A stretch of 64,000 nucleotides of DNA, from NCBI GenBank assembly GCA_046156035.1, contig JBJXEW010000025.1, positions 62,001-126,000 of the forward strand, given 5' to 3'. Position 1 is the stretch's first letter. Every line of letters begins with the position of its first letter. The position numbers were made by a program, and so were the translations under genes. This document shows positions 47,849-56,446 of this stretch, piece after piece. This DNA comes from JAEUIX01 sp046156035 (GTDB lineage Bacteria > Planctomycetota > Phycisphaerae > Phycisphaerales > UBA1924). Under the pieces are notes generated by a model. It saw only the letters and a list, made by a program, of their open reading frames with translations. It was not told the origin of the DNA and made no database searches.

Positions 47849-48042
47849 GTTCGATCCTTTGAGAGGGCCACGCCGACAGGCCCGCGGGTCCAGACAAACA
47901 CAGGCAAACCGCACCGCCACCGAACAAGCCGTCGCGGCACGAGCAAGACGGTAGGTGTATCGGCAAGGCCCGTGCCGAGAGTGAGGCCCTCCACGCGCGG
48001 CCACGCAGGCCAGCCTGACGCCAGATAACGTGCCACGGACGA

Positions 48043-48558
48043 TCAACCTCCCCGCTCAACCGCCGCGTTGGCAGGCGGCTGGATCACCGCCGCATCCACC
48101 GTTCCGCACTCCGGGCAGCGCACACGCGCCGGCCCTCCGCCGCCCGCCGACTCCTCCGTGATGCCGCTGAGCACATACCCGCACGCCCCGCACACGCTCA
48201 CGCCCAACGCCCGCAGCCGCGCCCGCGCGAAGGCCCGCACCGCCGGGCGATGCACGAACCAGAAGAAACTCCCGAACACCGCCACGCTCGCGGCGACCAG
48301 CGCGCCAACGTGCCACACAAACGGCGTCCCACGCCCGAGCAAGAAGCCCGCGCCGACGAGCGCAGACACACCCACCACCCCGCCAAGCCCCATCAACACC
48401 AGCGGGCGCGTCACGAACCCTGCCCACCCCGGAATCCGCCCCGCGTTCACATCCGCAAACGCGCGATCACGCTCCGCCTCGCTGGGAAAGAGTTTCCACT
48501 CCGGCAGATCGACCACGTGAAACAGGCAACCACGCGAATACATGCCGCGCAGCGTCAT
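48043..48558 (-). CDS. Membrane protein with C-terminal zinc ribbon
   Basis: A 171-residue protein from the ATG at 48558, which overlaps the glycosyltransferase stop (ATGA). It has two central membrane helices (LVLMGLGGVVGVSALVGAG, HVGALVAASVAVFGSFFWF) and a C-terminal zinc ribbon (CGACGYVLSG and CPECGTVDA). The N-terminal part (VVDLPEWKLFPSEAERDRAF) is conserved-looking but unknown. This is the third such protein in the window. Overlap with a glycosyltransferase suggests it acts with that envelope gene set. Confidence 0.75.
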   Translation of the reverse strand: MTLRGMYSRGCLFHVVDLPEWKLFPSEAERDRAFADVNAGRIPGWAGFVTRPLVLMGLGGVVGVSALVGAGFLLGRGTPFVWHVGALVAASVAVFGSFFWFVHRPAVRAFARARLRALGVSVCGACGYVLSGITEESAGGGGPARVRCPECGTVDAAVIQPPANAAVERGG

Positions 48559-49898
48559 GCTCGCGCTCCCGTACCAGCCATCACACCCACAATCGCCTCC
48601 GCCGCCCTCGCCGCGCCATCCTCGTTTCTCGCCTCCGCACCCACCTTCCGCGCCCGCTCCACAAACCCCTCCCCCGGGTCCAGCACGCGCCGCAGCGCAC
48701 CCTCCAGCGATTCCACACCCACCCGCTTGCGCTTCACCTTCGCCGCCACACCCAGCCGCACCAGCCGGGCCGCATTGTCCGGCTGGTCGTGCGCAAACGG
48801 CACGCACACCTGCGGCGCGCCCGCCCGCATCGCCTCCGCTGTCGTCCCCGCACCGCACTGATGCACCACCGCCGCGCAGCGCCCCATCACCCGCGAGTAG
48901 GGTGCATACCCCACCGCCAGCGCCCTCACCCCATCACACCCGCGCGGCACCGGCTGCTTCCCCACCAGCAACACGCACCGCCTCCCCACCCGCCCGCACG
49001 CCTCCACCGCGTGCTCGTAAAACGCCCCCGCCACGTCCACCGCCGCCGACCCCAGCGTGAACAACACCGGCGCTTCGCCCGCTTCCAAAAACCGCTCCAA
49101 CTCTGCGCTGCCCGTCGCCGCCGCGGCATCGTCAAACAGACACGCACCCGTCGCCACCGTGTTCGGCGGCCAGTCCCTCTGCGGCGGCCCCAGAATCGGC
49201 GAGAACATCGCCAGGTTCAACCTCTCCGACACCAGCCCGCCCAGAATCGGGTGCCGCGCATCCCGCGGCAGGCCCACCTTCGCCCGCAATTCCCGCAGCG
49301 GCCTCGCCCATCGCCACGTCACCACCTTCGCCAGCCCGAAGATGAACCGGTACGGCCACGGCCGCAGCGGCCTGAAGACCTCGAACCACGGCAGCGGCGG
49401 GATCACCGGCGGGTCGTACGCGGAGAACAGGATCATCGGTTGCAGCACCGTGTACACGTACGGCAGACGCAACTGCTCCGCCACGATCGGCGCTCCAAAC
49501 GCCAACGGATGCCCCACGAGCATGTCGTAACTCTTCGCCCGCATCGCCGCCAGCAGGGCCGCGTGCGAGCGCTCCAGCCACGGCAGCACGATCCCCTTGA
49601 AGATGTGGTCGCCCCCCTGCGTCTCGTGCATCACCATCTCCATGCTGATGCCGCCGGCCTCAAACTCTTGGCGCGATGGCGGCAGGGCCACAAACCCCAC
49701 CCCCGCCCCAGTGATCGTCTCCCGATGCTCCTCGCCCGTGCCGATCGTTGCCGGCACACCCCGCGCGATCAGCGCCCGCGCCACCGCCACGTACGGGTGA
49801 ATGTCGCCACGCGAGCCGAACGTGCAGAAGAACACCCCCCCGCCGCGGCCGCCCACGGCCCCGACATCCGTGGCCCGCGACTCATCGCCCGTGCTCAC
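48555..49898 (-). CDS. UGT/MurG-type glycosyltransferase
   Basis: A 447-residue GT-B glycosyltransferase. GTG at 49898 overlaps the preceding stop (GTGA); the frame continues upstream into the next gene but with no conserved sequence. The N-terminus has FFCTFGSRGDIHPYVAVARA, and the nucleotide-sugar site resembles a PSPG-like motif, VVHQCGAGTTAEAMRAGAPQ, with VPFAHDQPDNA. Family members glycosylate lipids, sterols or natural products. Substrate unknown. It is in a three-gene overlapping operon. Confidence 0.88.
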   Translation of the reverse strand: MSTGDESRATDVGAVGGRGGGVFFCTFGSRGDIHPYVAVARALIARGVPATIGTGEEHRETITGAGVGFVALPPSRQEFEAGGISMEMVMHETQGGDHIFKGIVLPWLERSHAALLAAMRAKSYDMLVGHPLAFGAPIVAEQLRLPYVYTVLQPMILFSAYDPPVIPPLPWFEVFRPLRPWPYRFIFGLAKVVTWRWARPLRELRAKVGLPRDARHPILGGLVSERLNLAMFSPILGPPQRDWPPNTVATGACLFDDAAAATGSAELERFLEAGEAPVLFTLGSAAVDVAGAFYEHAVEACGRVGRRCVLLVGKQPVPRGCDGVRALAVGYAPYSRVMGRCAAVVHQCGAGTTAEAMRAGAPQVCVPFAHDQPDNAARLVRLGVAAKVKRKRVGVESLEGALRRVLDPGEGFVERARKVGAEARNEDGAARAAEAIVGVMAGTGARA

Positions 49899-50656
49899 TC
49901 GCCATCCCCCCGCCGCGCCTCGCCCGCCACGCGCCCCGGGCTGGGCACGGCGTTGTCGCGCCCCAGCACCAGCCAATCCGCAATCTCCACCGCCTCCGCA
50001 AAACTCGCCTTGGCGTGCTCCACGTTCCCCGCGCTGGGCAGCACACGCCCCGTGAACAGGTGCTCCACCGTGGGGATCGCATCGCCGCACACCAGCACGC
50101 TCCGGTCCACATCCGTGCGCGGCAAATCCAGGTCCACCGGCCCCTCGCCATCCCGATCCCGCCCCGTCGAAACCAGCAGGCCGCACATGCCCGGCGTCAC
50201 GCCCGGCAGGGGGAACAGGTCCACACCCTCCGCAAGCGACTCGGGGGCCTCCTCGAAGCGATGCAAGATCGCCACCTCCCGCTCGATCGTCTCTCGCAGT
50301 TCCTCATCGCTGTGCTCCACCGCGTGCCGCAACGCCGACACCAGCGGGATGCCCACCATCTCGCGCTCCGTGCGATGGATCAGCCAGCGCGCGTTCTCGA
50401 ACGCGTCAATCCCCCGGTGCGTGTCGAGGTGAAAACTCGTGAGGAACACGATCGTCACGTCGTCGGGCGTGATGTTGGCCCGCTCCGCCAGCCGCGCCCC
50501 CAGAGCCTGAGACGGGAGGCCGGGGTCCACCAGGATCGTCTCCTCGCGCGTGCGGATCAGCGTCGTGGTGGCGTGCCCGGTGCGCACGGGCCGCCGCTCG
50601 CCCCACAGCGGGTGGGCTCCAAGCGTTCCGATCGAGATGACGCGGAGGTCGATCAA
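49895..50656 (-). CDS. Metallo-beta-lactamase-fold protein with degenerate metal site
   Basis: A 253-residue protein with MBL-fold features: ILVDPGLPS near residue 41, the region VFLTSFHLDTHRG and VLVCGDAI. The canonical HxHxDH is changed to SFHLDTH (residues 74-80): the first His is Ser and the last His is displaced. The usual TPGHTPG is PGVTPG, lacking its His. Some metal ligands are therefore missing, which argues against a normal di-zinc hydrolase. It is the first gene of the operon, followed by a GTGA-overlapped glycosyltransferase. A binding or partly active role is possible. Confidence 0.78.
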   Translation of the reverse strand: MIDLRVISIGTLGAHPLWGERRPVRTGHATTTLIRTREETILVDPGLPSQALGARLAERANITPDDVTIVFLTSFHLDTHRGIDAFENARWLIHRTEREMVGIPLVSALRHAVEHSDEELRETIEREVAILHRFEEAPESLAEGVDLFPLPGVTPGMCGLLVSTGRDRDGEGPVDLDLPRTDVDRSVLVCGDAIPTVEHLFTGRVLPSAGNVEHAKASFAEAVEIADWLVLGRDNAVPSPGRVAGEARRGDGE

Positions 50657-50731
50657 GCGGTGAGCCGCGAGCCGTTAGCGGCGAGCCAGAAAGAAACCAC
50701 AGCGCGGGCCAGTGCCCTTTGCGGTCTGCCG

Positions 50732-50772
50732 TTTTTCATTTGCCATTTGCCATTTGCCATTTGCCATTTGTC
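50732..50772. repeat. Tandem GCCATTT array abutting coaD stop
   Basis: Four perfect 7-nt GCCATTT units plus a partial one end at the base just before the coaD stop codon (50773-50775). It belongs to the same AAATGGC family as the clpB and clpP1 tracts. It lies downstream of coaD and upstream of nothing on that strand for about 76 bp. Confidence 0.85.
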
Positions 50773-51378
50773 TCAGGCCTCCGCGGCCACATCCCTCTGG
50801 CTCATCAGCCGCACCAGCACCGGGTGCCCCTCCTTCTTCTTCCGCCGCAGGGCCTCCACCACCACCGGCGGGCACATCTTCCGCAGCACCCGCAGGTCAC
50901 GCCCCATCGCCGTGAGTTGCTTGATCAAACTCGAACTGGTGTACGCGAACGTCTGCCCCGCCACCACAAACGCCGTCTCCAGCCCCGCCACCTCGCGGTT
51001 CGTCAGCGCCTGCTGCACCTCGTTCTGCAGGTCAGACAAGTTCCGGATGCCCCGCAGCAGCACCGTCGCCCCGCACCGCTTCGCAAAGTCCACCGTCAGC
51101 CCGCTGAACGCCTCCACGCGCACCCGCGCACCCGCGGGCTCACGCCGCTCCAACTGCGCGATCAACTCGCGCGTCAACTCCACGCGCTCCGCGGCCGAGA
51201 ACAACTCGCCCTTACCAGGGTTGCGTCCCACCGCCACCACCAGGTCATCAAACAGCCGCCTGCCGCGTGCAATCACGTCCAGGTGCCCGAACGTGATGGG
51301 GTCGAAACTCCCCGGGAACATCGCCACGTGCCGGTGCGCTGTGCCTCGAACCGCCCGCCTTGTTGCTCGCTTGGCCAC
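50773..51378 (-). CDS. coaD: Phosphopantetheine adenylyltransferase
   Basis: Cytosolic enzyme forming dephospho-CoA from phosphopantetheine and ATP. It has the T/HxGH-type signature (MFPGSFDPITFGHLDVIARG), GIRNLSDLQNE, and TAFVVAGQTFAYTSSSLIK. The start is uncertain: an ATG at 51321 would remove most of strand 1, so I extend to the GTG at 51378; the frame itself runs far upstream without conservation. The C-terminus is slightly longer and basic. It is divergent from a glycosyltransferase. Confidence 0.88.
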   Translation of the reverse strand: MAKRATRRAVRGTAHRHVAMFPGSFDPITFGHLDVIARGRRLFDDLVVAVGRNPGKGELFSAAERVELTRELIAQLERREPAGARVRVEAFSGLTVDFAKRCGATVLLRGIRNLSDLQNEVQQALTNREVAGLETAFVVAGQTFAYTSSSLIKQLTAMGRDLRVLRKMCPPVVVEALRRKKKEGHPVLVRLMSQRDVAAEA

Positions 51379-51558
51379 AACCCAGTTTATCCGGACGCGC
51401 GGCAGCCCGCCCCGCCACTCCGTTTCTCCCCCCACCGACACAACCCCACCCGCACGCGCCCGGCGCGCACGCCCACGCTTGCACCCCGGCGCGATGAATC
51501 TCACTCTTCCCCTGCCCGCCAACCCCGCCCCTGCCAAACGCCCCGCGACGGAATGCCT

Positions 51559-51583
51559 CCCCGCCGCGGGGTGTTTCTTTTTT
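51559..51583 (+). terminator. Orphan intrinsic terminator-like hairpin in a leader
   Basis: CCCCG-CCG-CGGGG followed by TGTTTCTTTTTT, on the plus strand, 48 nt before the GTG at 51631. A wider pairing with CCCCGCG at 51541-51547 is also possible. No plus-strand gene precedes it between coaD and 51631, so it may act as an attenuator in the leader of the glycosyltransferase or end a small transcript. Confidence 0.5.
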
Positions 51584-51630
51584 GCCATCGGATCACCCCC
51601 GCCCACGGGTTTGTTAGCATCCTCACACCC

Positions 51631-52959
51631 GTGCATCACCCCCCCGCCGCACCCAGCCCGCCCGAACTCAACGGCCGCGCCTCGTCCGGTAGGCCGCTGC
51701 GCCTCATGCTCCTCACCGACACACTCGCGGATGTGAACGGTGTCTCCCGCTTCATCCTCGATGTCGCCCGTGCCGCGCACGAACGCGCCCGCGACCTCAC
51801 CGTGGTCACGTCCACGCGCATGGCCTGCCCCAGCCTGCCCAACATCGTGAACATCCCCCCGCTCCTGGCCGCGCGCATGCCGCGCTACGAGCAGTTGGAG
51901 GCGGTGCTCCCGCCCATGCGCCGGATCTTCGACATGGTGATTCTGCACCGGCCCGACGCGGTCCATCTCTCCACGCCCGGCCCGGTGGGCATCGCCGGGT
52001 GGTGGGCCGCGCGGCGCCTGCGCATCCCCATCGTCGGCATCTACCACACAGACTTCCCCGCCTACATCGCCCACCTCTTCGACGACGATGCCCTCACCTG
52101 GACCTCCACCGCCGCCATGCGCTGGTTTTACAAACCCTTCGCGAAGGTCATGACCCGCTCGGCCCAGTACGCCCGTGTCGTCAAGGACCTGGGCATCCGC
52201 TGCTCGCGCATCCGCTCGCTGCGGCCGGGGACGGACACGCAGGCCTTCCACCCACGCCACGCCGACCGCTCCATCTGGCGCACCATCCCCGGCTGCGACC
52301 CCCAGAGCGTGAAGGTCCTCTTCGTCGGGCGCGTCAGCGTCGAAAAGAACCTCCCCTTCACCGCCCGCATCTGGGCCGCCGTCAGCAACCAACTGCGCCG
52401 GGCCGGCCCGGGCACGCCCACGGCCGAACTCATCATCGTCGGCGACGGCCCCTACCGCCGCGAAATGGAAGCCGCGTTGCAGGGCATGAACGCGCACTTC
52501 CTCGGCTTCCGCCTCGGGGCCGAACTCTCCCGCCTCTACGCCTCCAGCGACCTCTTCCTCTTCAACTCTCTTACCGACACGCTGGGGCAAGTCGTGCTCG
52601 AAGCCCAGGCCTCCGGCATCGCCGTCCTCGTCAGCGATTTCGGCGGCCCGCAGGAGGTCACGCGCAACGGCACCACCGGCCTGGTCCTCCCCGGCAACAA
52701 CCAGCAGGCCTGGGTCGATGCCCTCGTCGCACTCATCACCGACAGGCCACGCCTCCGCAGCATGGGCCTGGCCGCGCGCGAGTACGCCCAGACCATGAGC
52801 ATCGATGCCAGTTTCGACCACTTCTGGGAGGTGCACGAGCAGGCCGTCTGGACCGAGCAGGCCCGCCGCGGCGAGCGCACCCAATCCCGCCGCCAGGCCG
52901 CCCGTCGCCGCCGCCTGGAAGCCCACGCCTGCGCGACCACCGGCGTCGGGGGCGCGTGA
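51631..52959 (+). CDS. Glycosyltransferase family 4 (GT-B)
   Basis: A 442-residue glycosyltransferase. The N-terminal part has LMLLTDTLADVNGVSRFILD, HRPDAVHLSTPGPVG and IYHTDFPAYI, and the C-terminal part VGRVSVEKNLPF, LIIVGDGPYRREMEA and the donor motif FNSLTDTLGQVVLEAQASG. GTG at 51631 is used (no clear ribosome-binding site; the frame runs back to 50719). The C-terminal 50 residues are Arg-rich. Resemblance to mannosyl- or diglucosyl-transferases acting on lipid acceptors is general only. The nuoG gene follows 34 bp later. Confidence 0.87.
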   Translation: MHHPPAAPSPPELNGRASSGRPLRLMLLTDTLADVNGVSRFILDVARAAHERARDLTVVTSTRMACPSLPNIVNIPPLLAARMPRYEQLEAVLPPMRRIFDMVILHRPDAVHLSTPGPVGIAGWWAARRLRIPIVGIYHTDFPAYIAHLFDDDALTWTSTAAMRWFYKPFAKVMTRSAQYARVVKDLGIRCSRIRSLRPGTDTQAFHPRHADRSIWRTIPGCDPQSVKVLFVGRVSVEKNLPFTARIWAAVSNQLRRAGPGTPTAELIIVGDGPYRREMEAALQGMNAHFLGFRLGAELSRLYASSDLFLFNSLTDTLGQVVLEAQASGIAVLVSDFGGPQEVTRNGTTGLVLPGNNQQAWVDALVALITDRPRLRSMGLAAREYAQTMSIDASFDHFWEVHEQAVWTEQARRGERTQSRRQAARRRRLEAHACATTGVGGA

Positions 52960-52993
52960 TCTCCGGTCCCGCTTCCCCTACCATCCGCCCGCC

Positions 52994-54775
52994 ATGCCCC
53001 CCACACCCCAGATCACCATCGACGGCCGCGTACACCAGTTCACGCCGGGCCAGATGATCATCCAGGTTGCCAACGCCGCCAACCAGGCGATCCCTCAATA
53101 CTGCTACCACGACGGCCTCTCCATCGTGGCCAGTTGCCGCATCTGCCTGGCCGAACTCTGGATGCCCAACAAGCAAACGGGCGCGCTCGAGCCCTACATG
53201 GGCGGCAAACTCATGCCCACATGCCAGACGGCCTGCCTCGACGGCATGGTCGTCTACACCGACTCGCCCAAGTCCGTGGCCAACCAGAAGGCGGTGATGG
53301 AGTACCTCCTCATCAACCACCCGCTGGATTGCCCGGTGTGCGACCAGGCGGGCGAGTGCTTCCTGCAGGACTACTCCTACGAGTACGGGCGCGGGCAGTC
53401 GCGCTTCGAGGAGACCAAGGTCAAGCAGGCCAAGAAGGACCTCGGACCCCACGTCTACCTCTACGCCGACCGCTGCATCATGTGCACACGCTGCGTCCGC
53501 TTCACGCGCGAGGTGAGCGGCACCTCCGAACTCCTCATCGCCGGACGCGGCAACCGCGAGGAGATCGACGTCTTCCCCGGCCACCCCATCGACAACGAAC
53601 TCTCCGGTAACGTCGTGGACCTCTGCCCCGTCGGTGCGCTCCTCGATAAAGACTTCCTCTTCGTCCAGCGCGTCTGGTTCCTCAAGAGCACGCCCTCCAT
53701 CGACGGCCTCACCGCCAGCGGCGACAACATCCTGATCGAGCACAACGAGGGGAAGGTCTACCGCTTCAAGCCGCGCACCAACCTCGCCGTCAACAAGTGG
53801 TGGATCACCGATGAGGTCCGCTTCGGCTGGAAGTTCATCCACCGCGAAGACCGCCTGAACACGCCCCGCCGCCGCCAGTTCGGCACGCAGGTTGACACCG
53901 ACTTCGAGCGTGCCACGCGCGAAGCCGGCGAGAGCCTCAAGAAGGTCGCGGCGACGGGAAAGCGTCTCGGCCTGCTCGTCAGCCCCATGCTCTCCTGCGA
54001 AGAGGCGTACATCCTCGCCAAGGCCGCGCTCGCCATCGACCCCAAAGCCTTCCTCGCTGTCGGGCCCATCCCCACGCACGGCGCTGACAAGGTTTTCCCC
54101 ATCGGCATCAACGAGGCCGACCCCAAGGCCTTCAAGATGTACGCCGAGAAGTGCCCCAACAGCCGCGGCGTTCGGCGTGTGCTGGAAGCCCTGAGCAAGG
54201 GCACAGCGCACAACGGCTACGTCCCGACGTTCGACCAGTTCATCACGCAGGTGCGCTCCGGCGAAGTCGCCGGCATCATCCTCACCGGCAATTACCCCAG
54301 CGACTGGGCGACGGACACGCTCATGACGGCACTTGGCGCAGTTGGCGCTGGTGGGACAGGCTCTGGTGGGGCGGACGTCCCGTCCGCCATGGCTTCATCC
54401 CGCCCCTTCTGCATCGTGCTCGACACGCTCCCCTCGCGCCTCACCGACCGCGCCGACATCCTCCTCCCCACCGCCACGTGGGCCGAGAAGGCGGGCTCCT
54501 TCGAGAACGCCCGCAACATGGTGCAAGCCTTCGAGCAGGCCATCGCTGTCTTCGACGGCGCACGCGCCGAGGGCCAGGTCGCCACAGACCTGCTGCGCGC
54601 CGCCGGTGGAGAGGCCGCGCTCGCCGCGGCGGGCCTGTGCACGCTCTTCAACGCCGCCGACACGCGAAGCGCCATGGCCCGCACTCACGCCGACCTGGGC
54701 CTCTTCGCCACGGGCGTTCACGCGGCCAGCGTGCCCGTCCAACAGGTGCCGGATATGCAGGTCGTGGAGTTGTAG
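52994..54775 (+). CDS. nuoG: NADH-quinone oxidoreductase subunit G (iron-sulfur) with repeat insertion
   Basis: A 593-residue complex I iron-sulfur subunit. The [2Fe-2S] site is C37, C48, C51 and C77; the His/Cys cluster is in NHPLDCPVCDQAGEC (H109, C113, C116, C122); the second [4Fe-4S] site is C161, C164, C167 and C211 (CPVGAL). The molybdopterin-like domain follows (WAEKAGSFENARNMVQ). Residues about 450-467 (VGAGGTGSGGADVPSA) are encoded by a 30-bp palindromic repeat and interrupt the usual LGA...SRPFCIVLD strand-loop. No other nuo gene is adjacent, so it is detached from the usual operon. ATG at 52994 is the expected start. Confidence 0.93.
   Translation: MPPTPQITIDGRVHQFTPGQMIIQVANAANQAIPQYCYHDGLSIVASCRICLAELWMPNKQTGALEPYMGGKLMPTCQTACLDGMVVYTDSPKSVANQKAVMEYLLINHPLDCPVCDQAGECFLQDYSYEYGRGQSRFEETKVKQAKKDLGPHVYLYADRCIMCTRCVRFTREVSGTSELLIAGRGNREEIDVFPGHPIDNELSGNVVDLCPVGALLDKDFLFVQRVWFLKSTPSIDGLTASGDNILIEHNEGKVYRFKPRTNLAVNKWWITDEVRFGWKFIHREDRLNTPRRRQFGTQVDTDFERATREAGESLKKVAATGKRLGLLVSPMLSCEEAYILAKAALAIDPKAFLAVGPIPTHGADKVFPIGINEADPKAFKMYAEKCPNSRGVRRVLEALSKGTAHNGYVPTFDQFITQVRSGEVAGIILTGNYPSDWATDTLMTALGAVGAGGTGSGGADVPSAMASSRPFCIVLDTLPSRLTDRADILLPTATWAEKAGSFENARNMVQAFEQAIAVFDGARAEGQVATDLLRAAGGEAALAAAGLCTLFNAADTRSAMARTHADLGLFATGVHAASVPVQQVPDMQVVEL
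54359..54388 (+). repeat. 30-bp palindromic repeat (copy B) inside nuoG
   Basis: Identical over 30 nt to 46492-46521 in the clpP1 3' flank. It contains GGCGGACG-TCC-CGTCCGCC and is read in frame as part of an Ala/Gly-rich loop in NuoG. Confidence 0.9.
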
Positions 54776-54799
54776 AACGCCCACCGGAGGACTGACGCC

Positions 54800-55063
54800 A
54801 TGCCCGGCCCCGGTTCCACCAACACGCTCATCGTCGTCGTCGTGGTCGTCCTCGTCGTCACGCTCGGCGCGCTCATCTTCTTCTGGTGGCGCTCCATGTA
54901 CGGCGTCTGGAGCATGAAGCACACCGACCGCGCCAAGGCCTCCACCCGCGCTGACGGTCTCGATGCCGCGTCGATCGTGGTTCTTTCCTCCGGCTCGCAC
55001 CACGACAGCGAACGCAAGCACGACCGCGATGGAGACGGGGGCGGCGGCGGGGGTGGAGATTGA
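54800..55063 (+). CDS. Small single-pass membrane protein
   Basis: An 87-residue protein with a strong membrane helix (LIVVVVVVLVVTLGALIFFW) after a short N-terminus, then a hydrophilic, His/Asp-rich tail ending in poly-glycine. No family is recognised. It overlaps the SpoIIE-type gene by 4 nt and so may regulate or localise that phosphatase (inference). GCCACCGGAGGAC-type purines (GGAGGA) lie about 9 nt before the ATG, supporting translation. Confidence 0.65.
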   Translation: MPGPGSTNTLIVVVVVVLVVTLGALIFFWWRSMYGVWSMKHTDRAKASTRADGLDAASIVVLSSGSHHDSERKHDRDGDGGGGGGGD

Positions 55064-56376
55064 GCGCGCCGCACCGCTCCTGGGGCCCGTGGGCCGAGCG
55101 TCTCGCCCGCGTAGACGAGATGATGCGCGACATGTCGGCCCACACCGACCCGCAGGCCATGGTCCAGCAATACGGCCGGCGCGTCCGCGAGTTCTTCGGC
55201 ACCACCGACTTCGTCTCCCTCAGCCGCCGCGGCGTGCAACCGCCGTTCTTCCGCGTCACGCGCTCCAGCAAGTGGCAGGGCCGGGCGATTGACCCGTGGA
55301 AGGACGGCCACAAACTTCCCCTCCTCTCCGGCGGCCTCCTGGGCGAACTGCTCTACGCCGACCGTCCGCAACTCATCAACGACTTCACGCCCGACCCGGC
55401 CGACCCCGGCTACGAACACCTCGCGGGTTCGCGGGCTCTGCTGGCCATCCCACACTACGAGAACGGTGTGGCCGTCAACATGGTCGTCTCCCTCCAGGCC
55501 GAGGTCGGCGGCTTTGAACCCGAACTCGTCCCCGAACTTGTGTGGACCTCCAGCCTCTTCGGGCGAGCCACGGGTTCGCTCGTGCTGTCGCGGAAACTCG
55601 CGGCGGCGAACGCCGCGCTGGAACACGAGATGAACGTGGTCGCGGAGATTCAGCGGTCGCTGCTGCCCTCGACGCTGCCGGACCTGCCGACCCTGGACCT
55701 CGCGGCGGAGTACTGCCCCTCAACCCGTGCCAGCGGCGACTACTACGACTTCTTCCCGCTGGCGGACGGGCGGCTGGGGATGTTGATCGCGGATGTTTCG
55801 GGGCACGGCACGCCCGCGGCGGTGCTGATGGCGATTCTGCACGCAATCGCGCACATGCGGCCGGGGGAGCCGGACCCGCCCGCGCACGTGCTGAGTGATC
55901 TGAACGCGGCGCTGGCGGCGCGCTACACGATGACGACGGGGACGTTCGTGACGGCGTTTTACGGTGTCTACGACCCGCGTTCACGCCGGCTGACGTACTC
56001 GAGCGCAGGCCACAACCCGCCGCTGTTGCTGGACGGGCAGACGGGGGCGGTGGGGCGGCTTGACCGCGCGCAGGGCCTGCCGCTGGGCGTGCTGGACGAT
56101 TCAAAATACACCGACGCGAGCACCCCCCTGGACCCCGGCGACACGCTCGTGCTCTACACCGACGGCATCACCGAGGCCCACGCGCCGGCCAACACCACGG
56201 GCGACCGCCTCTTCGGCGAGGCACGCCTTGAAGCAACGATCTACCGCTGCGCCAAGGTCGCGCCCGTTGCCGGCGCCCAAGGCGTGATCGACGAGATTCT
56301 CCGCGACGTGGAGGCTTTCGCCAACGGTCGCCCTGCCGACGACGACCGGACGATCGTGGTGGGCCGGGTGCGCTAG
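55060..56376 (+). CDS. SpoIIE/RsbU-type PP2C phosphatase with GAF-like sensor
   Basis: A 438-residue protein. Residues about 30-165 look like a GAF sensor (FVSLSRRGVQPPFFRVTR, RALLAIPHYENGVAVNMVVS). A coiled-coil linker (LAAANAALEHEMNVVAEIQRS) leads to a PP2C/SpoIIE domain with metal Asp residues in ASGDYYDF (near 226) and IADVSGHG (near 243), then TYSSAGHNPPLLL and LVLYTDGITEAH. The start is a TTG at 55060 overlapping the previous gene, with GGTGGAG upstream; a Met at about residue 21 is an alternative. Members dephosphorylate anti-sigma antagonists; the STAS protein at 37059 is not adjacent and lacks the phospho-Ser. Confidence 0.85.
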   Translation: MSAPHRSWGPWAERLARVDEMMRDMSAHTDPQAMVQQYGRRVREFFGTTDFVSLSRRGVQPPFFRVTRSSKWQGRAIDPWKDGHKLPLLSGGLLGELLYADRPQLINDFTPDPADPGYEHLAGSRALLAIPHYENGVAVNMVVSLQAEVGGFEPELVPELVWTSSLFGRATGSLVLSRKLAAANAALEHEMNVVAEIQRSLLPSTLPDLPTLDLAAEYCPSTRASGDYYDFFPLADGRLGMLIADVSGHGTPAAVLMAILHAIAHMRPGEPDPPAHVLSDLNAALAARYTMTTGTFVTAFYGVYDPRSRRLTYSSAGHNPPLLLDGQTGAVGRLDRAQGLPLGVLDDSKYTDASTPLDPGDTLVLYTDGITEAHAPANTTGDRLFGEARLEATIYRCAKVAPVAGAQGVIDEILRDVEAFANGRPADDDRTIVVGRVR

Positions 56377-56389
56377 CGCGCGCGCGTCT

Positions 56390-56408
56390 CCCCTCCCTTT
56401 GGGAGGGG
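56390..56408 (+). terminator. Hairpin after the phosphatase gene
   Basis: CCCCTCCC-TTT-GGGAGGGG, a perfect 8-bp stem starting 14 nt after the stop at 56376. It resembles the 46-bp repeat hairpin but lacks its flanks. There is no long T-tract, so factor-independent termination is uncertain. truA starts 39 nt later. Confidence 0.55.
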
Positions 56409-56446
56409 CAGGGGGAGGGTCGCTCACACGCTTCTACCCTTCCCCC

